This document shows positions 25,240 to 34,147 of a DNA stretch of 64,000 nt, piece by piece. The stretch spans positions 20,493-84,492 of the forward strand of contig NZ_KB911614.1 of NCBI RefSeq assembly GCF_000383615.1, read 5' to 3'. The position numbers were made by a program, and so were the translations under genes. The notes below the pieces were generated by a model. The model saw nothing but the letters and a program-made list of their open reading frames with translations. It ran no database searches and had not been told where the DNA came from. Positions within the stretch are counted from its first letter, which is position 1. Each line of letters opens with the position of its first letter. The DNA is from Streptomyces canus 299MFChir4.1 (GTDB lineage: Bacteria; Actinomycetota; Actinomycetes; Streptomycetales; Streptomycetaceae).

Positions 25240-26549
25240 CGGACGTCTCCTCCGAGCAGGCGGCGGGTCGTCGCCACGCCCCACAGGTCCAGGGACAAAA
25301 GGCGGTCGCTCGACGCCATCAGGCCGCCCGTCGCCTCCACATGAGCCGCCCAGCGCTCGCGGGTCTCCACGGCCGGGCGGGCCATCAGACAGTCGGGGTC
25401 GTTGACCCAGAGCCGTCCGTGCTGCCACTGGCGGGCGGCGCCGGTGAACTCGGCCGGGTCCTGGCCCGGCTGGCTGTAGTCGTCGGCCTCGGGACGCCGG
25501 TGCGGGGCCGTGTCGGGGCTGACCCGCATCGCGTCGAACAGGCCGATGGAGGGCAGGACCGGCGCACCGCAGCCGAGCAGGTACGCCTGGGAACCGATCG
25601 CCTCGCGGATCAGCCGGATGCCGTCCCGGTAGGCCGTGAGCGCGTCCGCGGAGAAGTGCCGTACGCCTTCCAGCGCTCCCGCGTACAGGAAGTCGACCTT
25701 GAAGTAGTCGTAGCCCTCGGACACCAGGGTGCTGAAGACCGACGCCAGGTACCGCGCCGCTTCGGGGTGGGTGGTGTCCAGGACGCACAGGTCGTGGCCC
25801 CAGTTGCGGCCGGCGTGCAGGAAGCCTCCGTCGAGGTCCCCGACCAGCCAGTCGGGGTGCTCGGCGGCCAGGTCACTGGCCGGGTCGACCAGGAAGGGGG
25901 CGGTCCAGATGCCGGCCCGACGGCCCCGCGCCCGGATCGCGTCGGCGATGCCCGCGCGGGAGCGGAAGCGGCCGGAGAGGGTGAGCCAGTCGCCGAGGGC
26001 CTTCTGGTAGCCGTCGTCGATCTGGACGACGTCGACGGGCAGGTCGAGGGTGTCCATCGCACGCAGGTTCTCGTGGATGTCGTCCTCGGTGACGTCGGTG
26101 AAGTACTCGTACCAGGAGCACCAGACGGTGGGCGCCGGGCGGGGGGTCTCGACCCCGAGTCCGGCGGCCCACTCGGCCAGCACCGACTGGATGCCGGTGC
26201 CCGTGAACTCCTTCACCGGGCCGTCGGCCAGGACCTCCGCCACGGAGTCCTCGGCGACCAGACGGATCGACGGCACCTCATGCGTGGGGTCCGGAGCCGC
26301 CCACAGCCGTACCGGCGATCCGTCGCCCGGGTCGAGCGCCAGCAGGCCCTCGCCCTGGAAGGTGCCTTCGGGGACGGTGACACGGGGTCGGTAGCAGACC
26401 GTCGCCCAGTTGTCGTTCGTCGGACGGTACGGCTTGTCGCCGAGGGCGTACGCGCCGCTGGGGCTCCAGGACTGCCAGCCCTCCTCGTGCACGCGGGCCC
26501 TGCGCGGGTCCACGGGCACGGAGGCGAGCGGGGTGAAGGGGTGGGGCAC
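25236..26549 (-). CDS. GH36-type alpha-galactosidase
   Basis: This 437-residue clan-D glycosidase has the nucleophile Asp286 in FKVDFLYAG and the acid/base Asp346 in MRVSPDT. The WCSWYEYF, QIDDGYQKALGDWL and GIWTAPFLV blocks are typical of GH36 or GH27-like enzymes. It is shorter than classical 700-residue GH36 proteins because the N-terminal beta domain is reduced. There is no signal peptide, so it acts on imported alpha-galactosides. The GTG start at 26549 is behind GAGAGAG. It overlaps the beta-galactosidase start by four bases. Confidence 0.88.
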   Translation of the reverse strand: MPHPFTPLASVPVDPRRARVHEEGWQSWSPSGAYALGDKPYRPTNDNWATVCYRPRVTVPEGTFQGEGLLALDPGDGSPVRLWAAPDPTHEVPSIRLVAEDSVAEVLADGPVKEFTGTGIQSVLAEWAAGLGVETPRPAPTVWCSWYEYFTDVTEDDIHENLRAMDTLDLPVDVVQIDDGYQKALGDWLTLSGRFRSRAGIADAIRARGRRAGIWTAPFLVDPASDLAAEHPDWLVGDLDGGFLHAGRNWGHDLCVLDTTHPEAARYLASVFSTLVSEGYDYFKVDFLYAGALEGVRHFSADALTAYRDGIRLIREAIGSQAYLLGCGAPVLPSIGLFDAMRVSPDTAPHRRPEADDYSQPGQDPAEFTGAARQWQHGRLWVNDPDCLMARPAVETRERWAAHVEATGGLMASSDRLLSLDLWGVATTRRLLGGDVR

Positions 26550-26575
26550 GGTGGTTCTCTCTCAGGTGCGGGCTG

Positions 26576-27469
26576 TCAGCCCTTGTTGGCGCCGAGGGTC
26601 AGTCCGCTGACGAACTGGCGTTGGAGCACGAAGTAGACGATCAGGGTGGGGATCGCGGTGAGCAGGGCGCCGGCGGCGACCAGGTTGGGGTCGGTGAAGT
26701 ACTGGCCGGAGAGGTTGTTCAGGGCCGAGGTGATCGGCATGTTCTCGCCGGTGGAGATCAGCACGATGGCCCAGAAGAAGTCGTTGTAGATCCAGATGGA
26801 CAGCAGGGTGCCCAGCGCGGCCATCGCGGGCTTGCACAGGGGCAGGACGATCTGCCAGTACTGGCGCCACACGGAGGCGCCGTCGACGAGGGCGGCCTCG
26901 GTCAGTTCGTGCGGGAGCATGCGCATGTAGTTCGACAGGACGAAGGCGCAGAACCCGGACTGGAACGCGACGTGGATGAGGACCAGGCCGAGCGCGGAGT
27001 CGTAGAGCTTGCCGCTCATGGTGACGCCGGGCAGGTCGACGAGCAGGTACAGGCGGTACAGCGGGGTGATGATGACCTGCTGGGGCAGCAGGTTGCCGGC
27101 GGTGAAGACGAGCAGCAGCGCGATGTTGAGGCGGAAGTCGAAACGGCTGACGTAGAAGGCGACCATCGACGACAGCACCAGGGTGATCAGCACGGCCGGT
27201 ACCGCGATGAGCAGGGTGTTGCCGAAGTAGTGGAGCATGTCGGACTGGGTGAAGGCGTTTTTGAAGTTGTCCAGGCTCAGCTTGTCGGGCCAGGACACGT
27301 AGCCCTTGGTGCTGGTCTCGCTGTAGGGGCGCAGGGCGGCCAGGACGGCCCACAGCAGCGGCGCGAGCCAGGCCAGCGCGGTGCCGGCCAGGAACACGTG
27401 CAGCAGGATCCGGGCCGGGCGCAGCGGGGTGCGCTGTTTCGCCGGGGCGCCGGCGGTCAGGGTGCTCAT
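26576..27469 (-). CDS. Carbohydrate ABC transporter permease (MalG type)
   Basis: This 297-residue membrane protein has six predicted helices and the EAA loop EAALVDGASVWRQYWQIVLP. It ends in the typical GLTLGANKG. The ATG at 27469 overlaps the upstream permease stop (ATGA). It partners the next permease and the lipoprotein further upstream. No ATPase gene lies in the operon. Confidence 0.93.
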   Translation of the reverse strand: MSTLTAGAPAKQRTPLRPARILLHVFLAGTALAWLAPLLWAVLAALRPYSETSTKGYVSWPDKLSLDNFKNAFTQSDMLHYFGNTLLIAVPAVLITLVLSSMVAFYVSRFDFRLNIALLLVFTAGNLLPQQVIITPLYRLYLLVDLPGVTMSGKLYDSALGLVLIHVAFQSGFCAFVLSNYMRMLPHELTEAALVDGASVWRQYWQIVLPLCKPAMAALGTLLSIWIYNDFFWAIVLISTGENMPITSALNNLSGQYFTDPNLVAAGALLTAIPTLIVYFVLQRQFVSGLTLGANKG

Positions 27470-28443
27470 GCGCGGCGCTCCTTGCGGAAGGTCGCGATCA
27501 GGTACGGGATGATGACCGCGAGGGAGATGACCAGCAGGACCACGGCGATCGCCGAGCCGTAACCGATCCGGCTGGACTCGCCGATGATGTTGTTGGTGAT
27601 CAGGATCGACAGCAGTTCGGTGCCCTGTGCGCCCTTGTTGAAGACGAACACCAGGTCGAAGGCGCGCAGCGCCTCGATGATCGTGACGACCAGGACGACG
27701 GTGTTGGTGGGGCGCAGGGTGGGGAAGATGACGTTCTTGAACGTCTGCCACTCGTTCGCGCCGTCCAGCGAGGAGGCCTCCCGCAGGGAGGGGTCCACGC
27801 CCTTCAGCCCGGCCAGGTAGAGGATCATCATGTAGCCGGTGTGCCGCCAGGACGCGGCGATCAGCACGGCCCACAGGTTCAGGTGCGGGTCGCCGATCCA
27901 GTCGATGTAGTGGCCGGGCTTGTTGGCCCCGATGAGGCTGTTGATCAGGCCGGTGTCGGGGTTGTAGACCAGCTGCCACACGAACCCGGTGACCGCGAGG
28001 GAGACCACGACCGGCAGGAAGAACGCGGTCTGGTAGACGCGGGAGAAGCGGATGTTCTTGTCCAGCTGGACGGCCAGGAACAGACCGAAGGGCGTGGGGA
28101 TCAGGATGAGCACCACGAACCAGATGATGTTGTGCTCGACCGCGGGCCAGAACTGCGGGTTGTCGGTGAACAACTGCTTGAAGTTGTCCAGCCCCACCCA
28201 CTTGATGGAGCCGAAGCCGATGCCGTCCCAGCTGGTGAAGGCCAGCGCGATGGACGCCAGCGCGGTGACCCAGACCAGGGCCACGTGCAGGACCGTGGGC
28301 ACGCCCGCCATGAAGGCGAGCGTGATGCGGTCACGGCGGGTCAGCAGGCGCTTGTGGCCCTGCGGGACCCGCTTGACAGGGGCAGGGCCCGCAGGCGGCA
28401 CAGCGGCCGCCTCCGGGCTCTTCGTGTTGATGTCGGTAGTCAT
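27466..28443 (-). CDS. Carbohydrate ABC transporter permease (MalF type)
   Basis: This 325-residue permease has a hydrophilic N-terminal tail (about 35 residues), six helices and the EAA region REASSLDGANEWQTFKNVIF. It is coupled to the downstream permease by a four-base overlap and lies 13 bases after the binding-protein gene. The context with alpha- and beta-galactosidases points to galactosides such as melibiose, raffinose-type or galacto-oligosaccharides, but the specificity is not readable from the sequence. Confidence 0.93.
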   Translation of the reverse strand: MTTDINTKSPEAAAVPPAGPAPVKRVPQGHKRLLTRRDRITLAFMAGVPTVLHVALVWVTALASIALAFTSWDGIGFGSIKWVGLDNFKQLFTDNPQFWPAVEHNIIWFVVLILIPTPFGLFLAVQLDKNIRFSRVYQTAFFLPVVVSLAVTGFVWQLVYNPDTGLINSLIGANKPGHYIDWIGDPHLNLWAVLIAASWRHTGYMMILYLAGLKGVDPSLREASSLDGANEWQTFKNVIFPTLRPTNTVVLVVTIIEALRAFDLVFVFNKGAQGTELLSILITNNIIGESSRIGYGSAIAVVLLVISLAVIIPYLIATFRKERRA

Positions 28444-28456
28444 TCAGCCGCTCAGC

Positions 28457-29761
28457 TCAGGAGGACGCGAAGATCGTCTTCTTCTGGCGTTCGATCGAGG
28501 ACAGCAGACTGTCGACGCCCTTGGGGTTCTGGAGGAACTTCTGCAGCGAGGGCTGCATCACCGTCGAGGTGAAGTCGGGGCGCGAGTCGCGGTCCATGAA
28601 CTGGGTCAGGCTCTTGGCGCCGGAGATCATCTCGTACGCCTTCTTCTGCAGCGGCGTGTACGAGGAGGTGTCGGCCTTGCTGGAGGCGGCCACCACGCTG
28701 GAGTCGGCCTTGAGGTAGATCTGCTCCGCCGCCGGGGTGCCCAGGTACTCGAGCAGCTTGGTGACACCGGCCTTGTTCTTCGGCGCCTTGGAGACCATGA
28801 AGCCGTCGGTGGGCGCCTCCACGGTGTCCTGCCCGTACGCCGGGTTGATCTCCGGGAAGGCGAAGAAGTCCAGGTCGTCCAGGTCCGCCTTGTTGCTGAA
28901 CTGCTGGGCCACGAACGAGCCCAGCACATACATGCCGGCCTTCTTGGACACCAGCGTCTGGGCGGCGTCCTGCCAGGTGCGGCCCATGAAACCGTCCTGG
29001 TGGTAGGGCAGCAGCTCGGCCCAGTGGTCGAAGACGGCCTTGACCTTGGCGTCGGTCCACGCGGCCTTGCCCGCCATCAGCTCGACGTGGAAGTCGTAGC
29101 CGTTGAGGCGGAAGTTGATCTGGTCGAAGGTGCCCATCGCCGGCCAGGCGTCCTTGTCGCCGAACGCGATCGGGACCAGGCCGTCCTTCTTCATCTGCTT
29201 GCACAAGGCCACGAACGCGTCCCACGTGGTCGGGACCTCGTAGCCGTGCTGCTGGAAGACGCTCTTGCGGTAGAAGATCGCCCAGGGGTAGGTGTACAGC
29301 GGCACGAAGTAGTACTTGCCGTCCGCGCCCTTGGACAGCTTCTTCATGGCGTCCGGGAAGTTGCCGCCTATCTTGTCCCACACGTCGTCGATCGGGGAGG
29401 CGAGGTTCTTCGCGGCGAAGAACTGCATCCGGTACCCGGCGAACCAGTTGAACACGTCGTCCGGCGTGCCCTGCAGGTAGGAGTTGATCTGCTCCTGGAA
29501 CGTGTTGTGGTCCTTGGTGTTCACGTCGACCGTGATCCCGGACTGCTTCTTGAAGGCCGCGTAGATCTCGGCGAACGCCTTCTTCGGCACGGCGTCCGAC
29601 GCGTTCGACCCCAGGCTCACGGTCTTCGGGTCGCTGGAGCTGCCGCTGCTGCCACAGGCGGACAGCAACGGGATACCCGCGCCGAGGAGGGCGGCACCGC
29701 CCACCCCCTTGAGCAGACCACGGCGGCTGGGCGAGGGAAGGGAGGACGAGAGGTCACGCAT
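28457..29761 (-). CDS. Sugar ABC transporter substrate-binding lipoprotein (Tat type)
   Basis: This 434-residue family 1 solute-binding protein has a combined Tat and lipoprotein signal: SRRGLLKG (residues 12-19), a hydrophobic stretch and lipobox LSAC with Cys near 37. Ser/Gly-rich spacing follows. It is the first gene of the galactoside operon and should define its specificity. No regulator gene is adjacent. An inverted repeat about 130 bases upstream is the only operator candidate. Confidence 0.92.
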   Translation of the reverse strand: MRDLSSSLPSPSRRGLLKGVGGAALLGAGIPLLSACGSSGSSSDPKTVSLGSNASDAVPKKAFAEIYAAFKKQSGITVDVNTKDHNTFQEQINSYLQGTPDDVFNWFAGYRMQFFAAKNLASPIDDVWDKIGGNFPDAMKKLSKGADGKYYFVPLYTYPWAIFYRKSVFQQHGYEVPTTWDAFVALCKQMKKDGLVPIAFGDKDAWPAMGTFDQINFRLNGYDFHVELMAGKAAWTDAKVKAVFDHWAELLPYHQDGFMGRTWQDAAQTLVSKKAGMYVLGSFVAQQFSNKADLDDLDFFAFPEINPAYGQDTVEAPTDGFMVSKAPKNKAGVTKLLEYLGTPAAEQIYLKADSSVVAASSKADTSSYTPLQKKAYEMISGAKSLTQFMDRDSRPDFTSTVMQPSLQKFLQNPKGVDSLLSSIERQKKTIFASS

Positions 29762-29888
29762 GGACGGCTCCTGAAGGCAGGGGTTCGATCATGGAGGGAT
29801 TCGGAGACCAGTCGTAATCGACCAGAAACCAACTTGACCGAACACGGTGGCGCAATGACAGCGTTATGTCAGGTCATGCGTCAATAGC

Positions 29889-29909
29889 TTTCGACTCGAT
29901 TTGTCGAAA
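29889..29909. promoter_or_regulatory. Inverted repeat upstream of the galactoside operon
   Basis: TTTCGAC-TCGATTT-GTCGAAA is a perfect 7-bp inverted repeat with a 7-base spacer. A TTGACG hexamer (minus strand, 29884-29879) lies immediately downstream. It is a plausible operator for a regulator encoded elsewhere. Confidence 0.45.
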
Positions 29910-29962
29910 CGTGACCGACATCCCTGCCTACCGGTGACCCGGGAGCCTCGTCGCCGAGGGGT

Positions 29963-31345
29963 TCAGTTGTAGGCGCCGAAGGCCTTCGAGAAGGCGAACG
30001 GGTCCTGGACCACCGAGCTGCAACTCGCGTCGGCCGAGGGCTTCGCACCGCCGGAGCACTGCTTGTCCCGGGTGGCGGACCACATCGACAGCAGGCCCAG
30101 TCCCTTCGCCTTGGCGAAGGCCACGAGCTGGGTGGCGTCGTCCACCTTGAAGATCTCCGAGGCCACGTCGTTGACCCCGATCATCGGCGTCACCCCGACC
30201 GTCTTCCAGGCGGCGCTGTCCGACAGCCCGAGAACGCCCTTGACCTGTGCCTGGGTGGCGGTGGCCGCCTGCTCGGCGTAGGTGCCCATGTCCCCGCTGT
30301 ACGAGGCCCCGTAGTCCATCGCCATGATGTTGACGGTGCCGATCTCCACGCCGTTGGACTTGGCGTTCGCGAGCAGGTCGACCCCGTCCTGGGTGAGGCC
30401 CTCGGGCATCACCGGCAGGGTGTAGGAGACGTCCAGGCCGGGGTGCCGGTCCTGGAGCTTCGCGATCGCCTGCGCGCGCCGGGTGTTCGCGGTCGTGTTC
30501 GGCAGCGCCCCGCCCTCCACGTCGAAGTCGACCTTGGTGAGGCCGTACGCGTCCACGACCTTGCCGTACGCCGCCGCCAGCGCGTCCGCCGAGGAGCAGG
30601 TCGTGGCCAGCTCGGAGCCGGAGGCGCCGCCGAAGGAGACCCGGACGTCACCGCCCTTCGTCCGCAGCGCGCCGATCTGCGCGGCCACGGCGTCGCTCGC
30701 CAGGTCGGTGACCCCGCCCCACTTGGGGGTGCAGCCGCCCCCGTCGGTGACGAAGGCGAGGTGGTAGTCCTTCACGCCGGTGGCGTCGGCGGCGGCGAGG
30801 AGGTCGAAGGCGGGGTAGAGGGAGGTGTCGACGTAGGGGGCGAAGCCGGCGCTCTTCGAGGGGGAGGCGGTGGAGGTCGGGGTGGCTGTGGGGGCGGCGG
30901 TCGGTGTGGGGTCGGCGGTGTCGTCGGCGGAGCACCTCGCGCCGTCCACGAGACACCCGGTGGGGTCGGCGGCGCCGTTGACGACGAAGCCGACGGTGAC
31001 TGACTCGCCGGGCGCCAGCCCGTCGGTGTCCCACTTCGCCGAGGTAACGGTGACATGTTGCCCGCTCACCGCCGACTCGGCATTCCACAGGGAGCCGAGT
31101 TTCGCGCCCGACGGCAGATCGAACTCCAGCTTCCAGTGCCGGTCCGCCGAACCGCTGTTGTTGGTGACGACGTACTGCGCGGTGTACCCCGTCGACCAGG
31201 CACTCGTCCTCGTGTACGCCGCGCCGATCCCGGCCGCCTGGGCGGTCCCGCTCAACAGGACCGCGCCGGTCCCCACCACGGCGGCGGCGACCACCCCGCC
31301 GATCGCCTTGTTCCTGCCGCTCACTCTGCGCCGATGGATGCTCAT
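29963..31345 (-). CDS. Secreted GH18 chitinase with CBM2-like domain
   Basis: This 460-residue secreted protein has a signal peptide (basic start RRRVSGRN, hydrophobic AAAVVGTGAVLLSG, cut after AQA). A carbohydrate-binding module family 2-like domain follows (about 38-135), then a Thr/Pro linker (about 142-165) and a GH18 catalytic domain. The GH18 signature KVDFDVEGG carries the catalytic DxDxE Glu; SFGGASG precedes it and MAMDYG follows. It cleaves chitin outside the cell. The C-terminal part with two Cys near the end is typical of this actinobacterial group. No DasR box was seen upstream. ATG 31345 was chosen over an upstream frame extension. Confidence 0.92.
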   Translation of the reverse strand: MSIHRRRVSGRNKAIGGVVAAAVVGTGAVLLSGTAQAAGIGAAYTRTSAWSTGYTAQYVVTNNSGSADRHWKLEFDLPSGAKLGSLWNAESAVSGQHVTVTSAKWDTDGLAPGESVTVGFVVNGAADPTGCLVDGARCSADDTADPTPTAAPTATPTSTASPSKSAGFAPYVDTSLYPAFDLLAAADATGVKDYHLAFVTDGGGCTPKWGGVTDLASDAVAAQIGALRTKGGDVRVSFGGASGSELATTCSSADALAAAYGKVVDAYGLTKVDFDVEGGALPNTTANTRRAQAIAKLQDRHPGLDVSYTLPVMPEGLTQDGVDLLANAKSNGVEIGTVNIMAMDYGASYSGDMGTYAEQAATATQAQVKGVLGLSDSAAWKTVGVTPMIGVNDVASEIFKVDDATQLVAFAKAKGLGLLSMWSATRDKQCSGGAKPSADASCSSVVQDPFAFSKAFGAYN

Positions 31346-31419
31346 GGCGTGGCACGCTAGCGAGCCGGAATCGGGCAAATGACCTGATCAGGGCGGGCGT
31401 TGAGGATCTTAGGGCGCGC

Positions 31420-32829
31420 TTAAGGAAGGGATCGGGGTCGGTTAAAGGTCGAGACCAGTCTGCCGGTCCTGCGCCTGCGCACCCGGTGTCCCCGGCGCAC
31501 CGGCTCCCGCCCGTCCAGCTGGATCCAGACCCGCACCTCGGTGCCGCCCAGCACCGACGACCCGATCCGTACGTCCCCGCCCGTCGCCTCGGCGAGCCGT
31601 CGGACGATGTCGAGCCCGAGCCCGGTCGACCCGGTGCTGCCGGACCCCCGTCCGCGGGCCATGGCGGCCTCGGGGTCGCGGATGCCGGGGCCCGCGTCGG
31701 AGACGAGCACGATCACCGCGTCCTCGCCGTTGTGCACGTCGACCGCGAAGGCCGTGCCCTCCGGGGTGTGCCGGAAGACGTTGCCGAGCAGGGCGTCGAG
31801 GGCGGCCGCGAGGTCCGCCCGGGCCACGGGTATCCGCACCGGCCGCTCGGTGCCGGCCACCCGCCACTTGCGGCCCTCGTCCTCGGCGAGCGCCGACCAG
31901 AACCCCATCCGCTCGCGGACCACCTCCGCCGCGTCGCATCCGGCGCCGGGCCCGGCGGCCGCGGTCTGCGGTTTGGCCTCCCGGGCGGTACGGATGATGG
32001 TGTCGACCTCGCGCTCCAGCTGCGCGACCGCGGCCCGGGTCTGCTCGGCGGCCGGACCGTCCCCGAGCGAGGCCGCGTTGAGCCGCAGCACGGTCAGCGG
32101 GGTGCGCAGCCGGTGGGACAGGTCGGCGGCCAGTTCCCTTTCGTTCGCGAGCAGTTGGACGACCTGGTCGGCCATGGAGTTGAACGCGACGGCTGCCAGC
32201 CTGAGTTCGGTCGGCCCTTCTTCCGGCACCCTCGACCCCAGTTTCCCCTCGCCCAGCTCGTGGGCGCCCTCGACGAGTTTCTGCGCGGGCTGCACCATGC
32301 GGACGCCCAGCCGGTCGGCGACCGCGACCGAGCCGACGACGAGCGCGATGCCGACGCCGGCGAGCACCGCCCACGCGGTCGCGACGCCGTTGCTCACCTC
32401 GGACTCGGGGACGTACACCTCGACGACGGCGATCTTGCCGGAGCTGAGCGCGACCGGCTGGAGGAGGGTGGAGCCGCCGGACACCTCGGTGGTGGAGGCG
32501 CGGCCCAGCCGGCGCACGGTCGCGATGTCGTCGGCGGCGGCCCGCCGCCGTCCGATGTCCACGGCCTTCTGAGCGCTTCGCCCCGCACCGTCGGCCGGTA
32601 TGTGGACGGCCATCCCGGAGTCCGAGCCCGCGGAGGCGACGACCCGCTCCAGCTGGTCGCGGTCGGTGGTGATGGACAGGGCGGGGGCGACGGCGGCCGC
32701 CTGCCGCTCGGCGTTGGAGAACGCCCGGTCCCGGGCCATCTCCTTGATGACGAGGCCGAGCGGGACGGCGAAGGCGACCACGACCATGGTGGTGACCGCC
32801 AGGCAGACCTTGACCAGAGCCCATCTCAC
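31420..32829 (-). CDS. Sensor histidine kinase
   Basis: This 469-residue membrane kinase has two membrane helices (about residues 7-28 and 150-172) flanking an extracytoplasmic sensor domain of about 120 residues. A HAMP domain (about 173-225) and a HisKA domain follow, with phospho-acceptor His239 in ADLSHRLRTPL. The HATPase_c has LLGNVFRHTPEG (N box), VSDAGPGI (G1) and GSTGLGLDIV (G2). GTG 32829 overlaps the regulator's stop as GTGA, so the pair is translated together. The Arg-rich C-terminal tail is unusual. The stimulus is unknown. Confidence 0.92.
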   Translation of the reverse strand: MRWALVKVCLAVTTMVVVAFAVPLGLVIKEMARDRAFSNAERQAAAVAPALSITTDRDQLERVVASAGSDSGMAVHIPADGAGRSAQKAVDIGRRRAAADDIATVRRLGRASTTEVSGGSTLLQPVALSSGKIAVVEVYVPESEVSNGVATAWAVLAGVGIALVVGSVAVADRLGVRMVQPAQKLVEGAHELGEGKLGSRVPEEGPTELRLAAVAFNSMADQVVQLLANERELAADLSHRLRTPLTVLRLNAASLGDGPAAEQTRAAVAQLEREVDTIIRTAREAKPQTAAAGPGAGCDAAEVVRERMGFWSALAEDEGRKWRVAGTERPVRIPVARADLAAALDALLGNVFRHTPEGTAFAVDVHNGEDAVIVLVSDAGPGIRDPEAAMARGRGSGSTGSTGLGLDIVRRLAEATGGDVRIGSSVLGGTEVRVWIQLDGREPVRRGHRVRRRRTGRLVSTFNRPRSLP

Positions 32830-33530
32830 AGCGGCAGCCCCCCACCCGGTGGTTCCAGCTTCACTCCGACGCCCCGCAGGGTGTGCAGATAGCGGGGCTG
32901 TGCTGCCGTCTCGCCCAACTTGCGCCGCAGCCACGACAGATGGACGTCGATGGTCTGGTCGTCGCCGTAGGACTGCTGCCAGACCTCCGCGAGGAGTTCC
33001 TTGCGCGGGACGACCACCCCGGGCCGGGCGGCCAGGAAGGCGAGCAGGTCGAACTCGCGGCGGGTGAGGTCGAGTCGGACGCCGTCCAGTTCGGCCTGGC
33101 GGCGCAGCGGGTCGACGCTCAGGCCGCCGACGCGCAGCACGGTCTCGGGCGGCGCGTCGCCTCCGGCGGCCCGGGACCTTCGTAGGACGGCGGCCATCCG
33201 GGCGGAGAGGTGCTCGACCGAGAAGGGCTTGGTGAGGTAGTCGTCCGCCCCGGCGTTCAACAGGCGGACGATCTCCGTCTCGTCGTCCCGCGCGGTGGCG
33301 ATGATGACCGGGACGTCGGTGATCCCGCGCAGCATCTTCAGGGCCTCGGACCCGTCGAGATCGGGCAGACCGAGGTCCAGGATCACCACGTCGAAACGGA
33401 AATGGGCGACCTCGCGCAGCGCCTCCAGCGCCGTCCCGACGCTGCGCACGGTGTGTGCCGCGTCGGTCAGGTGCCGGATGAGCGCCGAACGAACGAACTG
33501 GTCGTCCTCGACCACGAGCACACTTGCCAT
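32826..33530 (-). CDS. OmpR-family response regulator
   Basis: This 234-residue regulator has a receiver domain with phospho-acceptor Asp52 (VILDLGLPDLDG) and conserved YLTKPF, and a C-terminal winged helix (about 130-228; LTRREFDLLAFL, DDQTIDVHLSWLRRKLGE, TLRGVGVKL). It is the partner of the downstream-coupled kinase. ATG 33530 was used; GTG 33539 is an alternative. It is divergent from a small secreted-protein gene 98 bases away, a likely target. Confidence 0.92.
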   Translation of the reverse strand: MASVLVVEDDQFVRSALIRHLTDAAHTVRSVGTALEALREVAHFRFDVVILDLGLPDLDGSEALKMLRGITDVPVIIATARDDETEIVRLLNAGADDYLTKPFSVEHLSARMAAVLRRSRAAGGDAPPETVLRVGGLSVDPLRRQAELDGVRLDLTRREFDLLAFLAARPGVVVPRKELLAEVWQQSYGDDQTIDVHLSWLRRKLGETAAQPRYLHTLRGVGVKLEPPGGGLPL

Positions 33531-33628
33531 GCGCCGCACCGTACGCGATTCGGGCGAGCGCGGTCGGGGCCTGTGGACAACTCAGTCCGTGTGCGGCCGG
33601 TGGGACGCGTGAGGCAGTATGGCGGGCG

Positions 33629-34138
33629 ATGCGCAGAGGACTCGTACACGTACTGGCCTGGCTGCTCGCCACGGGCGCGGCGGTCACGCTGTCCTGGTGG
33701 GGTGTCCACACGGTGATGGCGGGCACGGCCTACGATCCGCCGCGCGCGCTGCCCATCACGGCGGCCGAGGCGACCACGCAGGAGTCGAAGCTGCTGGCGT
33801 CCCCGACGCCGACACGGACCGAGCGGGCGACCCCGCCGAAGAGCCCCGCGCCGAGCCCGAGTTCCACGACCGCCGGCCCGGCCCCCTCCTCGAAGAGCCC
33901 CTCCCCCACCGCCTCCGGTCAGGTCAGGAGCTATGACACCGACGGCGGCCGCGCGGTCTTCGACCTCGGTGAGAAGTCGGCGACCCTGGTGTCCGCGACG
34001 CCCGGCACCGGCTGGTCGATGCAGGTGTGGAAGACGGAGTCGTGGATCCGGGTGGAGTTCGCCTCGGGCGCGGACCGGGTGTCGGTGTTCTGCACCTGGC
34101 ACGACGGCCCGCCGCGGGTGGAGATCGGCACCTACTGA
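33629..34138 (+). CDS. Small membrane-anchored or secreted protein of unknown function
   Basis: This 169-residue protein has an N-terminal hydrophobic helix (LVHVLAWLLATGAAVTLSWW), a Ser/Pro/Thr-rich linker (about 55-95) and a compact C-terminal domain of about 70 residues (VRSYDTDGGRAVFDLGEKSA, then WIRVEF and VFCTWHDGPPRVEIG). The linker design suggests a domain displayed outside the membrane. It is divergent from the two-component system and may belong to that regulon. It ends ten bases from the convergent spermidine-synthase-like gene. No family was recognised. Confidence 0.75.
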   Translation: MRRGLVHVLAWLLATGAAVTLSWWGVHTVMAGTAYDPPRALPITAAEATTQESKLLASPTPTRTERATPPKSPAPSPSSTTAGPAPSSKSPSPTASGQVRSYDTDGGRAVFDLGEKSATLVSATPGTGWSMQVWKTESWIRVEFASGADRVSVFCTWHDGPPRVEIGTY

Positions 34139-34147
34139 CTCACCGGG

